Positions 20,601-30,509 are shown, counted from the stretch's first letter. The stretch is 64,000 nt of DNA from Cafeteria roenbergensis (GCA_008330645.1 VLTN01000061.1:1-64000), one strand, 5' to 3'. Translations and numbers: made by a program. The notes: generated by a model from the sequence alone, not told the origin.

Positions 20601-20955
20601 CCCACCGTCCGGTCGAGCAGACACTGGGACGAAGGCAGAGCCGGCAACGCTGCGCACGTCGGCGTCGTCGGCACTGCCGCCGAGCACCGGCCTCTTGCTC
20701 GCGATTCCGACCTTCCCAGCGGGAGATCATCCGCAGCCGTCTGCGTCGTCGCCCGTGTCTGTCCTGGCGCGAACACCCCGAGCCGAGGCGCGCGTGCTTG
20801 CAGAGCGACTTGTTGCAGAGGCTGTCCGCGCTGGCTCGTTGGACGACGTGACAGTCCTGCTCGTCGACCTCAGGCTCCCGTCTTCGCATGCAGGGGCGCG
20901 TTCAGCCCAGCAAAGTAGGAACTCGGGTAGCATAGGATGGAGCCCGCAGCCTTGA
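17671..20955 (+). CDS. PP2C-type protein phosphatase with two large insertions
   Basis: Mn/Mg-dependent Ser/Thr phosphatase of 1094 residues. Catalytic motifs appear in order: RTREDQYSV (about 214), VCDGHGGQAAAAF (about 237), CGTTVTAVLLLHGWAFTAWLGDSL (about 729), RIAQAGGTVTSGRVGGVLAV with SRAVGDHGL (about 780-805), VASDGLWDHV (about 830) and the final SLDDVTVLLVDL (about 1054). All metal-binding Asp positions are kept, so it is probably active. Between DGHGG and the GTT strand lie about 460 residues of Ala/Pro/Ser-rich sequence, and about 200 more sit between the last two motifs, including a PAPAPA run. The first 185 residues are also low complexity. The start at 17671 is the first in-frame ATG after the divergent ABA4-like gene; a later ATG at 17746 is possible. 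Substrate and location are unknown. Confidence 0.9.
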   Translation: MEGPKRNGANSGGLRGRRNRRPTPLMTVPTTDAIVDESRTQRDGTRVIGEQSSDAGAWWTVQYHAPSRATLGAHPAAAPRPASTADALWRSGSNADTPRTRMRRELGAGLSGESGCPIGHLHPAVAGATRAQHLAAPFLAPSGGSSLSSPVGRASAVPWFGSKQALPHARKRPRSDSDVADQTRSIRANPFSERDAPLFRYACVSRAGRGRSQRTREDQYSVTANVAFGAPSTLYCVCDGHGGQAAAAFVAEHLWRELTLRLPEPATLALLAVSPGPADCGASADDTQATARAATGPAGPDGTGGPCPPHTAAFPPDAAAAASAARDTALPGADAASNRSLDGRPTAAAEPAAPQPAAARSQDGGGAGSGGSPVASASTAPWTSRRRAASKRKANPFAASRGKATLLGAGTGDPPLSSQQPAGGPSSAPSLGPSAGQSGAAAGAAWAAAAFAASVGGQAAAALGTSPGASAAPAGLGPASQWESLPGRAAPSLPASPALAAPPGCSSRGNRPSPPSSPAIPGPSVAVDEAEANRRSSQAPSSGHDGRAASGRAAAALRASSVLGRLGVSDGNASATHEAVATALAAAIEATDAAWERLIRQGGGSPAAKRARAAGSASAAELPGAGGDRRRDPVAEARRRAGSVSLADAAREMAEAEKREGAAAGHAGEASGGGGGAGGAADGATGGGGGGCRPSSAGGGSETRIDMAAPSPGGGGASGRGSGSSSSCGTTVTAVLLLHGWAFTAWLGDSLALLVDDKGAYRPLTTRPHVASAPAEASRIAQAGGTVTSGRVGGVLAVSRAVGDHGLRPAGVTAVPEVTWTRLTPADDTIIVASDGLWDHVPPRRVVEISQMTRHLSPTALSLVAPAVLQSQAAAAAAAAAPETAAPANAASAAAWAEPQAGLAPAPAPAPAPAPAPAPAPAPAPAPQPARPLSQDGPQAARRTKDSPSVPPAGKCVAFSPPPRASSALPAGADPARPPSGRADTGTKAEPATLRTSASSALPPSTGLLLAIPTFPAGDHPQPSASSPVSVLARTPRAEARVLAERLVAEAVRAGSLDDVTVLLVDLRLPSSHAGARSAQQSRNSGSIGWSPQP
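20381..20450 (+). repeat. (CAGCAC)n tract coding Pro-Ala repeats
   Basis: A hexanucleotide tandem array inside the second insertion of the PP2C gene encodes about a dozen Ala-Pro units. It is likely to vary in copy number without breaking frame, because the unit is two codons. Confidence 0.85.
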
Positions 20956-21260
20956 GCTACGTGTGTTTGAGTGCGGTCACGCTTGCACTCCAGCCTCACC
21001 AGCAGACAGGCCCCAATTCCGCGCCCCGTGTTCAAGCACGAGCCTGGGGCTGGGCGTGCTTGGAACTGGGTCGCACAGCTGCGTCCCGGGTCTCACGGCG
21101 CAACTGGCGTGGGGCGCTGGCTATTTGTCTTGCACGGATGAGCGGCCAGGAGACGCCGTGTCTCGCAGTCCCAAGCTGCAGCTCTGCCCAACGCAATCTG
21201 TTTTTTGCCGAGGCCCTTCGCCTTCATGCCAGGCCACCGTTCGGCGCGCCGCGCGGCCGG
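20956..21260. promoter_or_regulatory. Intergenic region upstream of membrane-protein gene
   Basis: This 305-base gap lies between two plus-strand genes. It contains no recognised motif and is slightly less GC-rich than the neighbouring coding DNA. Confidence 0.35.
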
Positions 21261-23919
21261 ATGCTGAGCGTCTGCCATCAAGTAGTGCGCGCAGCGGGCT
21301 ATAGCTTGCTGCTATTCCTGCAGGTAAGACCAGCCAGCTGTGTTCGCGCACGGCCTGGTAGGCTCTCCGCCCCGCGAGCGGTGCAATCGCGCTCCGCTGC
21401 TAGCTGCGCACCATGCGCCTTGCACTGGCCCCGCTTGCTCCCGTCGGATCTTTTGTTGCTGTCGATGTCTGTTCTGGGGTGGGGGAAAGGCGCCAGCGAG
21501 CGCGCGGCAAGGCCTGCTCTGACCGTATCTGGCTGACACGCTTGACCGCAGTTGGCCGCGGCCGTGACTGCCGCAGCGTTTTGCATCAACGATGCGATAG
21601 GACCTTTTGGCTCCCAATCGTTCTTCTGGCCGTACGTGACGAGCACCGCAAACACCAGAACTCTGCTCTTCGAGTACAATGGCGTGTGCCGCAGAGCGTC
21701 TGCTTACTCCAGCAGCGAATGCTATCCGTACGATGCGTCTCCTGGCCCGATCGTCGCGGACAATGAGTACCTCAACTGGTATCGCCAACAGCTAGCATCG
21801 TTCGACGGCGGTCTTGCCATGGCTGGCACGGTGCTTGCGGCCATGGGATGCCTCATCGTCCCGCTGACACTGCACAGGGCCGTCACGATGGTCTACTGCG
21901 GCGGCCCAGAAGCGACCCGCTGGTTCTACAACTGGACGAGCAGGGCCCTGCTTGGTGTAGCCCTCGCACAGCTCCTTGGCACGCTCTTGGTGTTTGCAGC
22001 CTTTTTCCGGCTGAGTGAGTTGCTGCGCGCCACACGCGACGGGCCGCTTTGGTTGCCAGCTTTTTTTCGAGAGCCCCGCGACGTTTCTCTTCGCGCTTCT
22101 CCTGGATGCGCCCGCAGGGTCTGTCATGGCTTTCGAACACTACCAGTCAGAGGGCCCTGACAAGCATACACCATCGCAAAAGTCGTACCCCCCCTGGTCA
22201 ATCCCTGGCCACGGGTACAGCGACGATGTCCCTTCCTCGTTTCTCGACTCGCTGAAAAGCAGCTCGGAGCGATGGTTGGCCCCCCTTGCAGTTTTTCCTG
22301 CCCTAGCTGGCTGCATCTTGACAGCGCTTCAGGAGTACGTGATTGCGAGGCACAAGCCTCTGGACATGGGCCCTGCGCTCCCTTGCTGCACTCCCGGCGT
22401 GTGCATGTCAGGCCGGGCCGCCTCGAGCGGCCTGTGCGGCGACGTCACGTTCGTCGAGTGCAGCTGGCGCCGACGATTCTCTGTGTGCTATGCGACGACA
22501 CGGCGAACGAGACCTGGGAACACTGACGCTTGCGCTGTGGATACTCTGCGCGTGTTCGCGTTGCCGCCACTGGCAGCAGTCCCCGTAGCGAGCCTGGTGC
22601 TTTCCATCATAACAGCATCAAGAACGGAGATGCCCTTTCAGTTTTCGGCTTGGGGCGAGGTGTTTTCTGGGAGCGAACAAGTCGGGTTTGCCACCATCAC
22701 GTACACGGTGACGGGGAGCGGCGTGTGCCTGACGACAGTCTCCCCGACGCTCGTTGATGCGGGCTACCAGTCCAGCGCGTGCTCAGGACTTGGACAAGGA
22801 CGATTGGCGCTGACCCAAGGCTTCCAGCAGCTCCCTCAGGGCGAAGACTTCACCACGCTGTCTGTGCCGTACATCGCTTCGCAGCTCCCGATTGCCGCAG
22901 CGGCTGCACCTGCTGCTCTGGTCATGAACACGATCGTCGTCCTGTGCATGACATCGTTTCTGGTGTGCAACTTGCGTCACGGACGAGCCGCAAAGGCGTT
23001 CGCGGTGTGGGGAAGAGTGGTGGCAATTCTCCTGGGCCTGGCATGCGTAGGCAGCCTGATCGCCAATGTTGCAGGTTACGACGCCAAGCAGTCGATGTGC
23101 CGAGGATACTTTGAGGCGGCCGGCGCAACTGCTGAGCTCCGGTGGTGCTGGGTCGGCGAGTTGGGATGGGATTCGGGCTCCTTTGACCCCATCACGCTGC
23201 CTCAGCTGCTGCGAAAGCTCATCAACCCCATCTCCTTGCCCTACACATTCGTTCCCGAGTTTGCATCGGTCCAGTCGAATATTCCGCTCATCTTCAACGA
23301 CGAGTGCCTGGTCGTCTCTGCCATCCAGTTGGTGCTGTTCGTGCCAGTGGCGGTCGTTGCTTTCCTCGCAACGTTGGAGGGCTCGGCCGACGGAGAAGGC
23401 GCCAGAGCCGACGCAGCTCTGACACCGAGCGACCAGGGCGCGGGGGCAGAGTCCGGGCCAGCTGCAGCTGGCAGCTGCCGCACCGATGGCCACGACTCAG
23501 CTCCTTCAGCTGCTGAGGACCAGGGACGGCGTCTTCGAGTGGCAAGCGCCATCCGGGGCGCACCTGCCAGCCAATTCACCGGCGCCCGAGGCGATGCTGA
23601 CCCGCTGGCGCTCTCCAAGCTTCCCCCAGCCGCCGATGCTGAGCCGCTTGCGCCGCCAAGCCACGACAGGGCGGTCGTGCGTAACCCTCTGCAGCGAGCG
23701 GTCGCAAGCGGCGCCCAAGGCAGCAGCAGGGCCTCGGCTCACGCGTCCTCGGCCGCTCAGCGAGCGACTTGCTCGGCCTCGTATGCTGATGACGGCGACG
23801 CCGACATCCAGGCTGCGCACCCGAGTCCAGAGGCTCATGCGGCACCGGACCGTGGCCCTGCTGCGCCCACTCCGCCTGCTGGGGTCGCTTGGGGCAGCTA
23901 CGGTGGCTTGCATCTGTAG
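21261..23919 (+). CDS. Unrecognised multi-pass membrane protein
   Basis: Three exons fit in phase: 21261-21323 (MLSVCHQVVRAAGYSLLLFLQ), 21552-22014 and 22118-23919. The introns start GTAAGA and GTGAGT and end GCAG. Hydrophobic segments include the exon 1/2 junction, AMAGTVLAAMGCLIVPLTL, LLGVALAQLLGTLLVFAAFF, WLAPLAVFPALAGCILTAL, LPPLAAVPVASLVLSII, PIAAAAAPAALVMNTIVVL, VVAILLGLACVGSLIANVAG and AIQLVLFVPVAVVAFLATL. Extracellular-type loops carry paired Cys (for example EYNGVC and SSECYPYD; SGVCLTTVS and SSACSG; SMCRGYF and LRWCW). The loop-helix pattern recurs about three times, suggesting duplicated units. The last 170 residues are polar and disordered, probably cytosolic. Base composition is a little less GC-extreme than in its neighbours. 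I do not recognise the family; a tetraspan/claudin-like or lineage-specific surface protein are possibilities. Confidence 0.65.
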
Positions 23920-24641
23920 CTTGCATCGAAGCGACGGAGCGCGTGCGGAATTGCGTGTGAGCGCGTGGGCGCTGGCGGCAAGCGAAGCTTGCCCCCCCCC
24001 CCCCCTGTCCAGAGAGCCCAGCGCGCGAGCCTGCAACGAGCGTCCATGTCGCAGGTCAACCAACTGAAGAGCCAGGCGGCATGGCTGCTGCCCTCGACCC
24101 TGGGAGCCTTCACACGTTCATTCTGCCACACACAAACGAGACTAGGAGCGGTAAGCCGCAATAGAGCTCTGTCGCGGCCTTGGCTGGAATAGCAGGCGAC
24201 CGGTTGCTGCGGAGCGCCCGGGCAGCGGCAAGACTGGCTCCGCCGGCCGCGTGGACCCCACGGCTGCCACCTAGGTTCTGTAAAATGGGAAGCGCCCCCG
24301 CCTCCGTGAAACGAGGGTACCTGCCTTCCTGAGGGAAGCATGTGAGTGCATCCCTGCCCGTCGCTGCGCGGCGGATAACCAACCGTCGAAGCCGTCCGAC
24401 GGCTGGGGCCGCAGGCCGCCAGCCGACGCCAGCATCGAAGCGCGGCTGATCCCATCCATAGAGTCACCTTTCCGGGCATAGGGCGGCCGCGAGCAGCTGC
24501 TCGCCCAGCAGGCCGCAGGCCGAGATGGTCAGAGCGCGACGGAAGCCGGTACGCGATGGGACCTGGAGCGCCGAGCCGGAGGCCGACCGTCCGTGGCATC
24601 GCGCCCCACGTGTCTTGGAGCTTTGGCGCACACCGCGCTTC
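23920..24641. other. Convergent intergenic region
   Basis: 722 bases between the stops of the membrane protein (+) and the secreted protein (-). It has a C run at about 23992-24005. Open frames here are short and compositionally ordinary. I looked for tRNA arms and found none that pair. Confidence 0.4.
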
Positions 24642-25154
24642 TTAGACCGCAAGGCGCGGTTCGGGAAGATTGGCTGCGTTGATGGACGCAGGGTCGGCCA
24701 TCGCCTGGAACGCAACGGCAGTGCCTTCCATGGACGAGATTGGCGTGCCGCAGTCGCACGTGACCAGAGGGCTCGACGCGGACTTGCTCTTGCACCGGCA
24801 CGGCATGAGGCGTCGCGGGTTGTGCGCGCACTTCATCCGCCAGCGCCGGGGCTCGTCGTAGATGCGCCCGGTGCACCTGTAGTCGTCCAGAAAGCCCATG
24901 TGGTACATGCGCTGCTCCTCGCTCGCGCCAGCCTCCGATAGGCGCTGCTGCTGGAACTGCTGCACAACCGTCATCCCTGCTTGCGCGCCCAGGGTGGAGC
25001 GGAACGACGGGCCCCAAGCGGCGGCGTCGCTGGCCGGCGACATCGTCTGCTGTCCGGCGCTCTGGCTCAGGCCTTGGGCGGCCGCTCCAGCCGAGGCGGC
25101 CGCCAAGTATGCACACGCGGCGGCAAGCCACAGGCGGCCGCTCTGAGGGGGCAT
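24642..25154 (-). CDS. Small putative secreted Cys-containing protein
   Basis: A single-exon 170-residue protein. The ATG at 25154 gives a clear signal peptide (LWLAAACAYLAAASAGAAAQ, cleavage near Ala-Gln). The mature part starts Gln/Ser-rich, then has FQQQRLSEAGASEEQRMYHM and a segment with six cysteines: YRCTGRIY, KCAHNPRRLMPCRCKSK and LVTCDCGTP, possibly three disulfides. It has no membrane helix after the signal. The 5' end runs head to head with the ankyrin gene, leaving 188 bases. I do not recognise the family. The Cys spacing is mildly like small extracellular Cys-rich modules, but that is only an impression. Confidence 0.55.
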   Translation of the reverse strand: MPPQSGRLWLAAACAYLAAASAGAAAQGLSQSAGQQTMSPASDAAAWGPSFRSTLGAQAGMTVVQQFQQQRLSEAGASEEQRMYHMGFLDDYRCTGRIYDEPRRWRMKCAHNPRRLMPCRCKSKSASSPLVTCDCGTPISSMEGTAVAFQAMADPASINAANLPEPRLAV

Positions 25155-25342
25155 GCCGGCTCCCGAGGGTGCGCGTCAGTCGCTGCGGCGGCGCCTGGCT
25201 CGGGGCGGCAGCTCTGCCGTTGCGACCGGGAGACGGCGACTCCGCGGAAACACACCTGCGCCCGCATCTGGCGTCGGCAGGCGTGCAGCTCTCCCTCCCC
25301 GGCCGCGTCGTCCCCGCTCCTGTCTGGCAGTGGCCCGCCGGC

Positions 25343-27589
25343 ATGTCGTCGTGGCGCTGGTCTGCGACCAGGTGGGCGCTCGCCGCGGCGGGCGCTGTCA
25401 CCGTTGGCGTGGTCGGCGTGGGGATGGTTCGGGCGCTGTCGTCGGCCTCGAGCCGGGGCGAGCGGGCCGCGGCTGCCTCCCGCGCGGAGAGGCTTCTCAA
25501 TGCATGCAGAGAAGGCCGCCTGGAGGACGTGGTTGCGATCTTGGAGGAGGGCGCGGCGGCCGACGACGAGTTCGAGGCCGCGGGCACCGGGCTGATGCAC
25601 GCCGCGGAGCGCGGCCATGCTGGCGTGTGCCGGCGGCTGCTCGAGTCCGGGGCGGACCCGTGCCGGCTGCACAGCGTCACCGGGATGAGCAGCATCCACT
25701 TCGCGGCCGCCAACGGGCGGGACGAGGTCCTTCAGCTGCTGCTTTCGGCAGCACCGTCGCCGGACGTGCGTGCCGTGGACGGCAGCACGCCGCTGCACCT
25801 GGCGGCCCTGTCCGGCCGCATAGGCGCGCTCCGACGCCTCCTCTCCAAGGGCGCAGCAGCCAGCGCGCGGCGCGCTGACGGCGCCACCCCGCTGCACCTG
25901 GCCGCGCACTCCAACCAGGGCCCCGCCATCGCGGTGCTCTGCGAGTGCGGTGCTGTGGTGGACGCGGGCATGCCCGGGACGAGCGTGACTCCACTGATGG
26001 CCGCAGCCCGCGGGGACCACCTCCGAGCGGTTTCGCAGCTCCTGTCCCACGGCGCGGACCCCAACGCCCGGTGCGCAGCTGAGAGCGGTGGTCGCACCGC
26101 CCTCATCATCGCAGCCCAGCACGGCGCCGCCTCCGTCGTGCCGGCGCTCCTGCAGGCCGGGGCCGAGCCCGACGCCTTCGCCTCGGACGGCCTCCGCTCC
26201 GCCCTGTTCGCAGCGGCGCGGCGCGGCCACCTGGACGCCGTCAGGCAGCTTGTGCGGGGCGGCGCCGCGGTGGACGCGCGAAACGCCCGGGGCTCCACAC
26301 CGCTCATGCTCTGCTGCGTGGACGGGCTGCGGGAGGCCGCGAGAGAGCTCGTCGTCCTCGGGGCGGACGTCAACGCGGCAGAGCCGCTGACCGGTTTCAC
26401 GCCCATTATGTATGCAGCAGCACTGGGGCACGCGGAGCTGTGCGCGGACCTGGTGGCGTACAGGGCAGACGTCAACGCCCACCAGACGGCTCGCAGCGGC
26501 GCCGACGACGAGCAGGAGCACGAACACGACCACGTTGGGGCTGGCGCGGGGAGGGGCGCGGGGGCTGGCGCAGGGGCAGGCGCGGGGAGGGGCGCGGGGG
26601 GGGGGCGCAGCAGGGAGGGCAGCAGCGGGAGCGCGAGCGCCGCGGAGGGCGCTGTGATGGCTGGCGCCCCTGACGACGCGGCGGAGGACGCCAGGGCGGG
26701 GCAGCCGCTGAGGGGCCGGCGGCCGGACCTGGCGGCCGCGGCTGCGGGCGCGGGGCCTGCTCTGCTGCCAGCTGACCTGGACTTGGTGGGCGGGGCCGCC
26801 GCGGCGAGCGGCGCTGTGATGCTGGGCACGGGCCGCACGCCGCTGATGTGGGCGGCCGCTCGGGGTCACGAGCGGGTCGTCAAGGTGCTGCTCGAAGTCG
26901 GCGGCGCGGACGTCAACGGGATGGACGCTGGTGGCCGCACAGCCCTGGACCTTGCGAGGGCGCGACTGCGCCGGGAAGAGGCGGAGGAGGCCAAGGCCAC
27001 AGGCACGGGCAAGGGTGTCGTCGTCGTCGTCGGCGACGGCGACGGCGACGGCGCCGGCGCTGGCGGTGGCCAGGCTGCCACCCTGCCCCGGCCCCCCTCC
27101 GCCATCCTCCTCCCGAGGGAGGTGGGCGGCCGGCGGCGCGGCGGCGGGGGAGCCTGGCGGGGCACGGAGCCCAGGGCGGCCGCGTCCCCGGCGTCATCCT
27201 CCAGCGGGTCCCCGCTCGGAGCGGCGGACGAGGAGGCAGGCACTCCCAACCCGGCTGCCGTGCCGGCCGCGGCCCTGCGCGCATTGGCCGGACGGAGCGC
27301 GTCGTTTTCGCGGGCGAGGGCGGCCCAGGGGTCCCCTTCGAACTCGCAGCTCGGGTCTATGAGCCAGTGGCCGTCCACCGCCACGCTGGCGACGTCAGAC
27401 CCGCAGGCGAACCCCGCCTCGCCGCTCCGGCGAGCCGACGTCGCCACTCCCATCGCTGGAGGGGGGGCCGCCGTCGCCACCACCCGCGGAAAGGCCAGTG
27501 TGTGGGCGCGCATCGCCGCCCTGCTGAGCGCGAGAGGGGGCATCTCCGGCTCGGACCTGGCAGACATCCTCCCCCCCGCGCCGCAGTGA
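25343..27589 (+). CDS. Membrane-anchored ankyrin-repeat protein
   Basis: 748 residues from the ATG at 25343. The open frame continues upstream into the divergent gene, so this ATG is chosen because it follows the gap and begins a sensible N-terminus. Residues about 10-30 (TRWALAAAGAVTVGVVGVGM) form a signal-anchor helix. About nine ankyrin repeats follow, for example TPLHLAALSGRIGALRRLLS, TPLHLAAHSNQGPAIAVLCE, TALIIAAQHGAASVVPALLQ, TPIMYAAALGHAELCADLVA and, after a gap, TPLMWAAARGHERVVKVLLE. Repeats eight and nine are separated by a roughly 110-residue Gly/Ala/Arg-rich linker (26500-26830). The C-terminal 190 residues are low complexity. Ankyrin stacks bind proteins; nothing shows the partner. 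There is no zinc finger, kinase or PARP domain. Confidence 0.85.
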   Translation: MSSWRWSATRWALAAAGAVTVGVVGVGMVRALSSASSRGERAAAASRAERLLNACREGRLEDVVAILEEGAAADDEFEAAGTGLMHAAERGHAGVCRRLLESGADPCRLHSVTGMSSIHFAAANGRDEVLQLLLSAAPSPDVRAVDGSTPLHLAALSGRIGALRRLLSKGAAASARRADGATPLHLAAHSNQGPAIAVLCECGAVVDAGMPGTSVTPLMAAARGDHLRAVSQLLSHGADPNARCAAESGGRTALIIAAQHGAASVVPALLQAGAEPDAFASDGLRSALFAAARRGHLDAVRQLVRGGAAVDARNARGSTPLMLCCVDGLREAARELVVLGADVNAAEPLTGFTPIMYAAALGHAELCADLVAYRADVNAHQTARSGADDEQEHEHDHVGAGAGRGAGAGAGAGAGRGAGGGRSREGSSGSASAAEGAVMAGAPDDAAEDARAGQPLRGRRPDLAAAAAGAGPALLPADLDLVGGAAAASGAVMLGTGRTPLMWAAARGHERVVKVLLEVGGADVNGMDAGGRTALDLARARLRREEAEEAKATGTGKGVVVVVGDGDGDGAGAGGGQAATLPRPPSAILLPREVGGRRRGGGGAWRGTEPRAAASPASSSSGSPLGAADEEAGTPNPAAVPAAALRALAGRSASFSRARAAQGSPSNSQLGSMSQWPSTATLATSDPQANPASPLRRADVATPIAGGGAAVATTRGKASVWARIAALLSARGGISGSDLADILPPAPQ
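26535..26625 (+). repeat. GGGGCGCGGGG-type repeat coding a Gly-Ala-Arg linker
   Basis: Imperfect tandem units of GGCGCGGGG within the ankyrin gene encode GAGRGAGAGAG-like sequence that splits the last two ankyrin repeats. Confidence 0.6.
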
Positions 27590-28316
27590 CCCCTCTTCCG
27601 CTCCGGCCTCCACCGCAGCGCTTTTTGCTTGGTTCCACCGCGAGCACACCTGGTGAGCGTTGGAGCGAACCGCTTGACCCGGCGAATCCGCGCAGAGGGT
27701 TGTCTTTGTTAACGTGTGCTAAACGCGCGCGCGCGGCGCGATGCGTTCGAATGCGAAGCCGGGAATTCCGCTCGGCCACGAGCGCGCGCCATTGCTGCAG
27801 CGTGCGTCCCGGTCCGGCCGGGCGACGGCCCCCGGGCCTGCGAGCTTCCCAGCACCCCGTCACGCCAACGCAAGCCGGCGGCCTTGCAAACAGCGCAGCG
27901 AGGGTGAGCGGCCTTGAGGCGGGGCTGGCGCAGCGCCCGGGCGCGAAGCTCCCAAGCAGGACCCCCCTCCCCGCGAGCCGGCTACTCGGCACCGCCCCTT
28001 TTCCCACAGGAGCGCGGCGGACTCCTCGGCTACCCGTTGCACGCCCACGCGCGCGCGCCCGGTCGGGGGCGGCGCGGTGCGGCGCCGGCGGCAGAGCAGG
28101 CCTGCAAGCCGACAGCCAATGCACGTCCGTCGCTGACCACCGCCCAGTTGCACATCCGAACTGTTTGCGGAACAGGCTCCCGCGAGCCCCGCCCGCGCCC
28201 TCGCGCCTGCACTGGTGGACGGCCCCGGGTCCGGCCCGCAGAGCGACGGACTGCCCGCAAGCCAGTCCCTGCCGAGCCGCCCGTGCGCACCTGCCCTCCG
28301 AGGCAAGCCAGGTCCC
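27590..28316. promoter_or_regulatory. Intergenic region between ankyrin and MAP2K genes
   Basis: 727 bases between two same-strand genes. It has alternating CGCGCG stretches at about 27726-27740 and 28048-28060. A GTTCGAATGCGA string near 27746 is not flanked by tRNA-like stems. It presumably contains the terminator of one gene and the promoter of the next. Confidence 0.4.
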
Positions 28317-30079
28317 ATGGCTGCCGCTTCAACCTCCACCGGGGGGTTCCCCTCGTACCGGGCGGACGACGAGAAGTTTGTCAAGGGGAGGGTTGCGGTG
28401 TTTCGCACGGGCGTCATCATGAAGGACGCGCCCAAGGCCTTTTCCGTAGACCCGACGACGTTGGAACTCCATGACGTTGTGGGACGCGGCGCAAGCTCCG
28501 TGGTCCGGCGCGCGATTCACAAGCCCTCGTCCACGCCCCTGGCACTCAAGATTTTCAACATCAACGACAAGGACAAGCGGTCGCAGCTCATCAGCGAGAT
28601 CGAGGCCCTGTACGACGCTGACTGCGAGTGGTGAGACGATGAAGGTTCCTGTGCTGCGTCTCCAGTTGCCATGGCACGCGCCTCCGCGAGCTGCTTCGGC
28701 GGGCAAGGCCCGCCCGCCGGCGCCGCGCTCGCCGCGCTCCAGCGGGCGCCCGGCGGACCCCTGCGCGCTGCGACCCCCTCTCGCGCGTCGGCCCTGAGCT
28801 GGCTCGCGCCGTGCCGCGCTTCCTGCAGCCTGGTTCGCTTTTACGGCGCATTCTACAACTCCGACCGCACGATTGCCGTGGCACTGGAGTACATGAGCGG
28901 GGGCAGCCTCGCGCACGTCGTCAAGAAGATGGGCCCCATCCCCGAGCACGTTCTCGCGGGGGTCGCGTACCAGGCGCTGTGGGGGCTCGCCTACCTCAAG
29001 CACGAAAAGCGCTTGCACCGCGTGAGACCCAGCGCGGGGCTCGCTTCGCCGGCCTTCCCCCCCTGGTCTGGCCTCCCTTCCCGCGCTCGCTGCGCTGAGA
29101 GGCATCGGGCGCGCTGAACCCAGCGCGCTTGCTTTTCGCCGGGTCCCTCGGAGCAGGCACGTTCCGCGGCCGCAGACTCAGCTGATTGCGTCGGGCATTC
29201 GAGCGCACCGACAGCAGCTGTTGCCGCCATGCCCCCGCCCCAGCTGCAATTGCCCCGCTCGCCGGCCCGCTGCTACCGCAGGATCTCAAACTGTCGAACA
29301 TCCTCATCAGCATGGACGGGGCGGTCAAGCTGACCGACTTTGGCATGAGCAAGGAGCTCGCTGACTCGCTCGCCCTGGCCAAGACTTTCCGCGGCACCTC
29401 CACGCACATGGCCCCCGAGCGCATCCGCCACGCGTCCTACTCGTTCCCGGCCGACATCTGGAGCCTGGGCGTGTGCCTGCTCGAGTGCGCGACGGGAAAG
29501 AACCCCTACGGCGGCCACGACGCATACATCGCGACGTGCGACGCCATCCTGTCGCAGGAGACGCCGCGGGCGCTGGGCGCGACGGGGGCAGCGGGGGTGC
29601 CCCTGTCCGCGGAGCTGGACGCGCTGGTGGGGCACTGTCTGCACAAGGACCCCGACCGGCGAGTGCCCGCCGACATCCTCATCGCCGCGCCCTGGCTCGC
29701 CCGCCACGGCGTCACGTCCCTCTCAGCGGCGAGGGAGCGGGTGCGGGTGTGGATTGACCTCCTGGCAAGCAGGGGGCCGGCTGCGGCCAATGCGCATGCC
29801 CACGCGGCGGCCGCAGCAATGGCGTCCGGAGCTCCGGCGCCAGGGCTGCCCGACGGGGCGGCTGCCACGTCTGCTGCGGCGCCGGGCGGCGACAGCCATC
29901 CGCCGGCGGGCCGCAGCGCCGGCCTGAGCGGCGGCGCAGGGCGACCCTCCACCGGCATCTTGTCGGTCAGCACGAGCTCTGCCGCTGCCGCCGCGGCGCC
30001 CGGGTCGTCGACGCCAGCTGTGTCAGCGCAGGGCGCACCAGGGAGGCCTACAGAGGCCGATTCTATGCCGTGGGCGTGA
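28317..30079 (+). CDS. MAP kinase kinase-like (STE7-type) protein kinase
   Basis: Exons 28317-28630, 28829-29021 and 29282-30079 join in phases 2 and 0 to give 434 residues. Kinase landmarks: glycine loop GRGASSV (56-62), VAIK-type Lys78 (LALKIF), alphaC Glu94 or Glu96, hinge LEYMSGGSLAHVV (124-136), catalytic HRDLKLSN (168-175, split exactly by intron 2), DFG at 188-190 and APE-type APER at 213-216. DFGMSKELADSLALAKTFRG followed by TSTHMAPERI is the MEK pattern, where the usual GTxxYMSPER is replaced by GTSTHMAPER, so the Tyr before Met is His. Activation-loop Ser198 and Thr204 are the likely targets of an upstream MAP3K. The N-terminus lacks an obvious MAPK docking site. The tail after residue about 320 is Ala/Gly/Pro-rich. 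It should act in a cytosolic MAPK cascade. Confidence 0.85.
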
Positions 30080-30509
30080 CTTGGCCGACCCGCGTGTCCC
30101 ACTGTTGACGACTGCCCTCTCGACGGCGCTCAGACCGCCCTTTGGCGGCTTTTGTTCTGCCACTTAGCTTTGGACTTTGCGAAGGCTCATGCCAGGCCGC
30201 TCTGAGCGCCCCAACGCTTTGTTACCAGGCCCACGCCAACGCGCGTGGAGCCGAGAGCGTCGTTGCTGTGATTCCTAGCCTCGAGCAAGCGACTGCGTTT
30301 GGTCGTGCGGGCTCCTATTCCGCCGCCGCCGCCCGTGAGTGAATAGACGCCTCGTGTATTTTTGCAGTGCTTCCGGTCAAAGGTGCAAAGCCGCCGCTTC
30401 CGCCTCCGCGGCGCGTCCGCGCGCTGCTCGAACTCGCTCGCGGGCGTGGCAGAGCCAGAGCGGCCAAGGGAAGCCGCCCACGCGATGCGCCCCGCACCCG
30501 CTCGAAGCC
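30080..30509. promoter_or_regulatory. Intergenic region upstream of condensin gene
   Basis: 430 bases between two plus-strand genes, less GC-rich than the coding DNA. No defendable motif is visible. Confidence 0.35.

Noticed and set aside
27735-27760. GTTCGAATGC string suggesting a tRNA
   Set aside because: No complementary stems and no cloverleaf in the flanking sequence.
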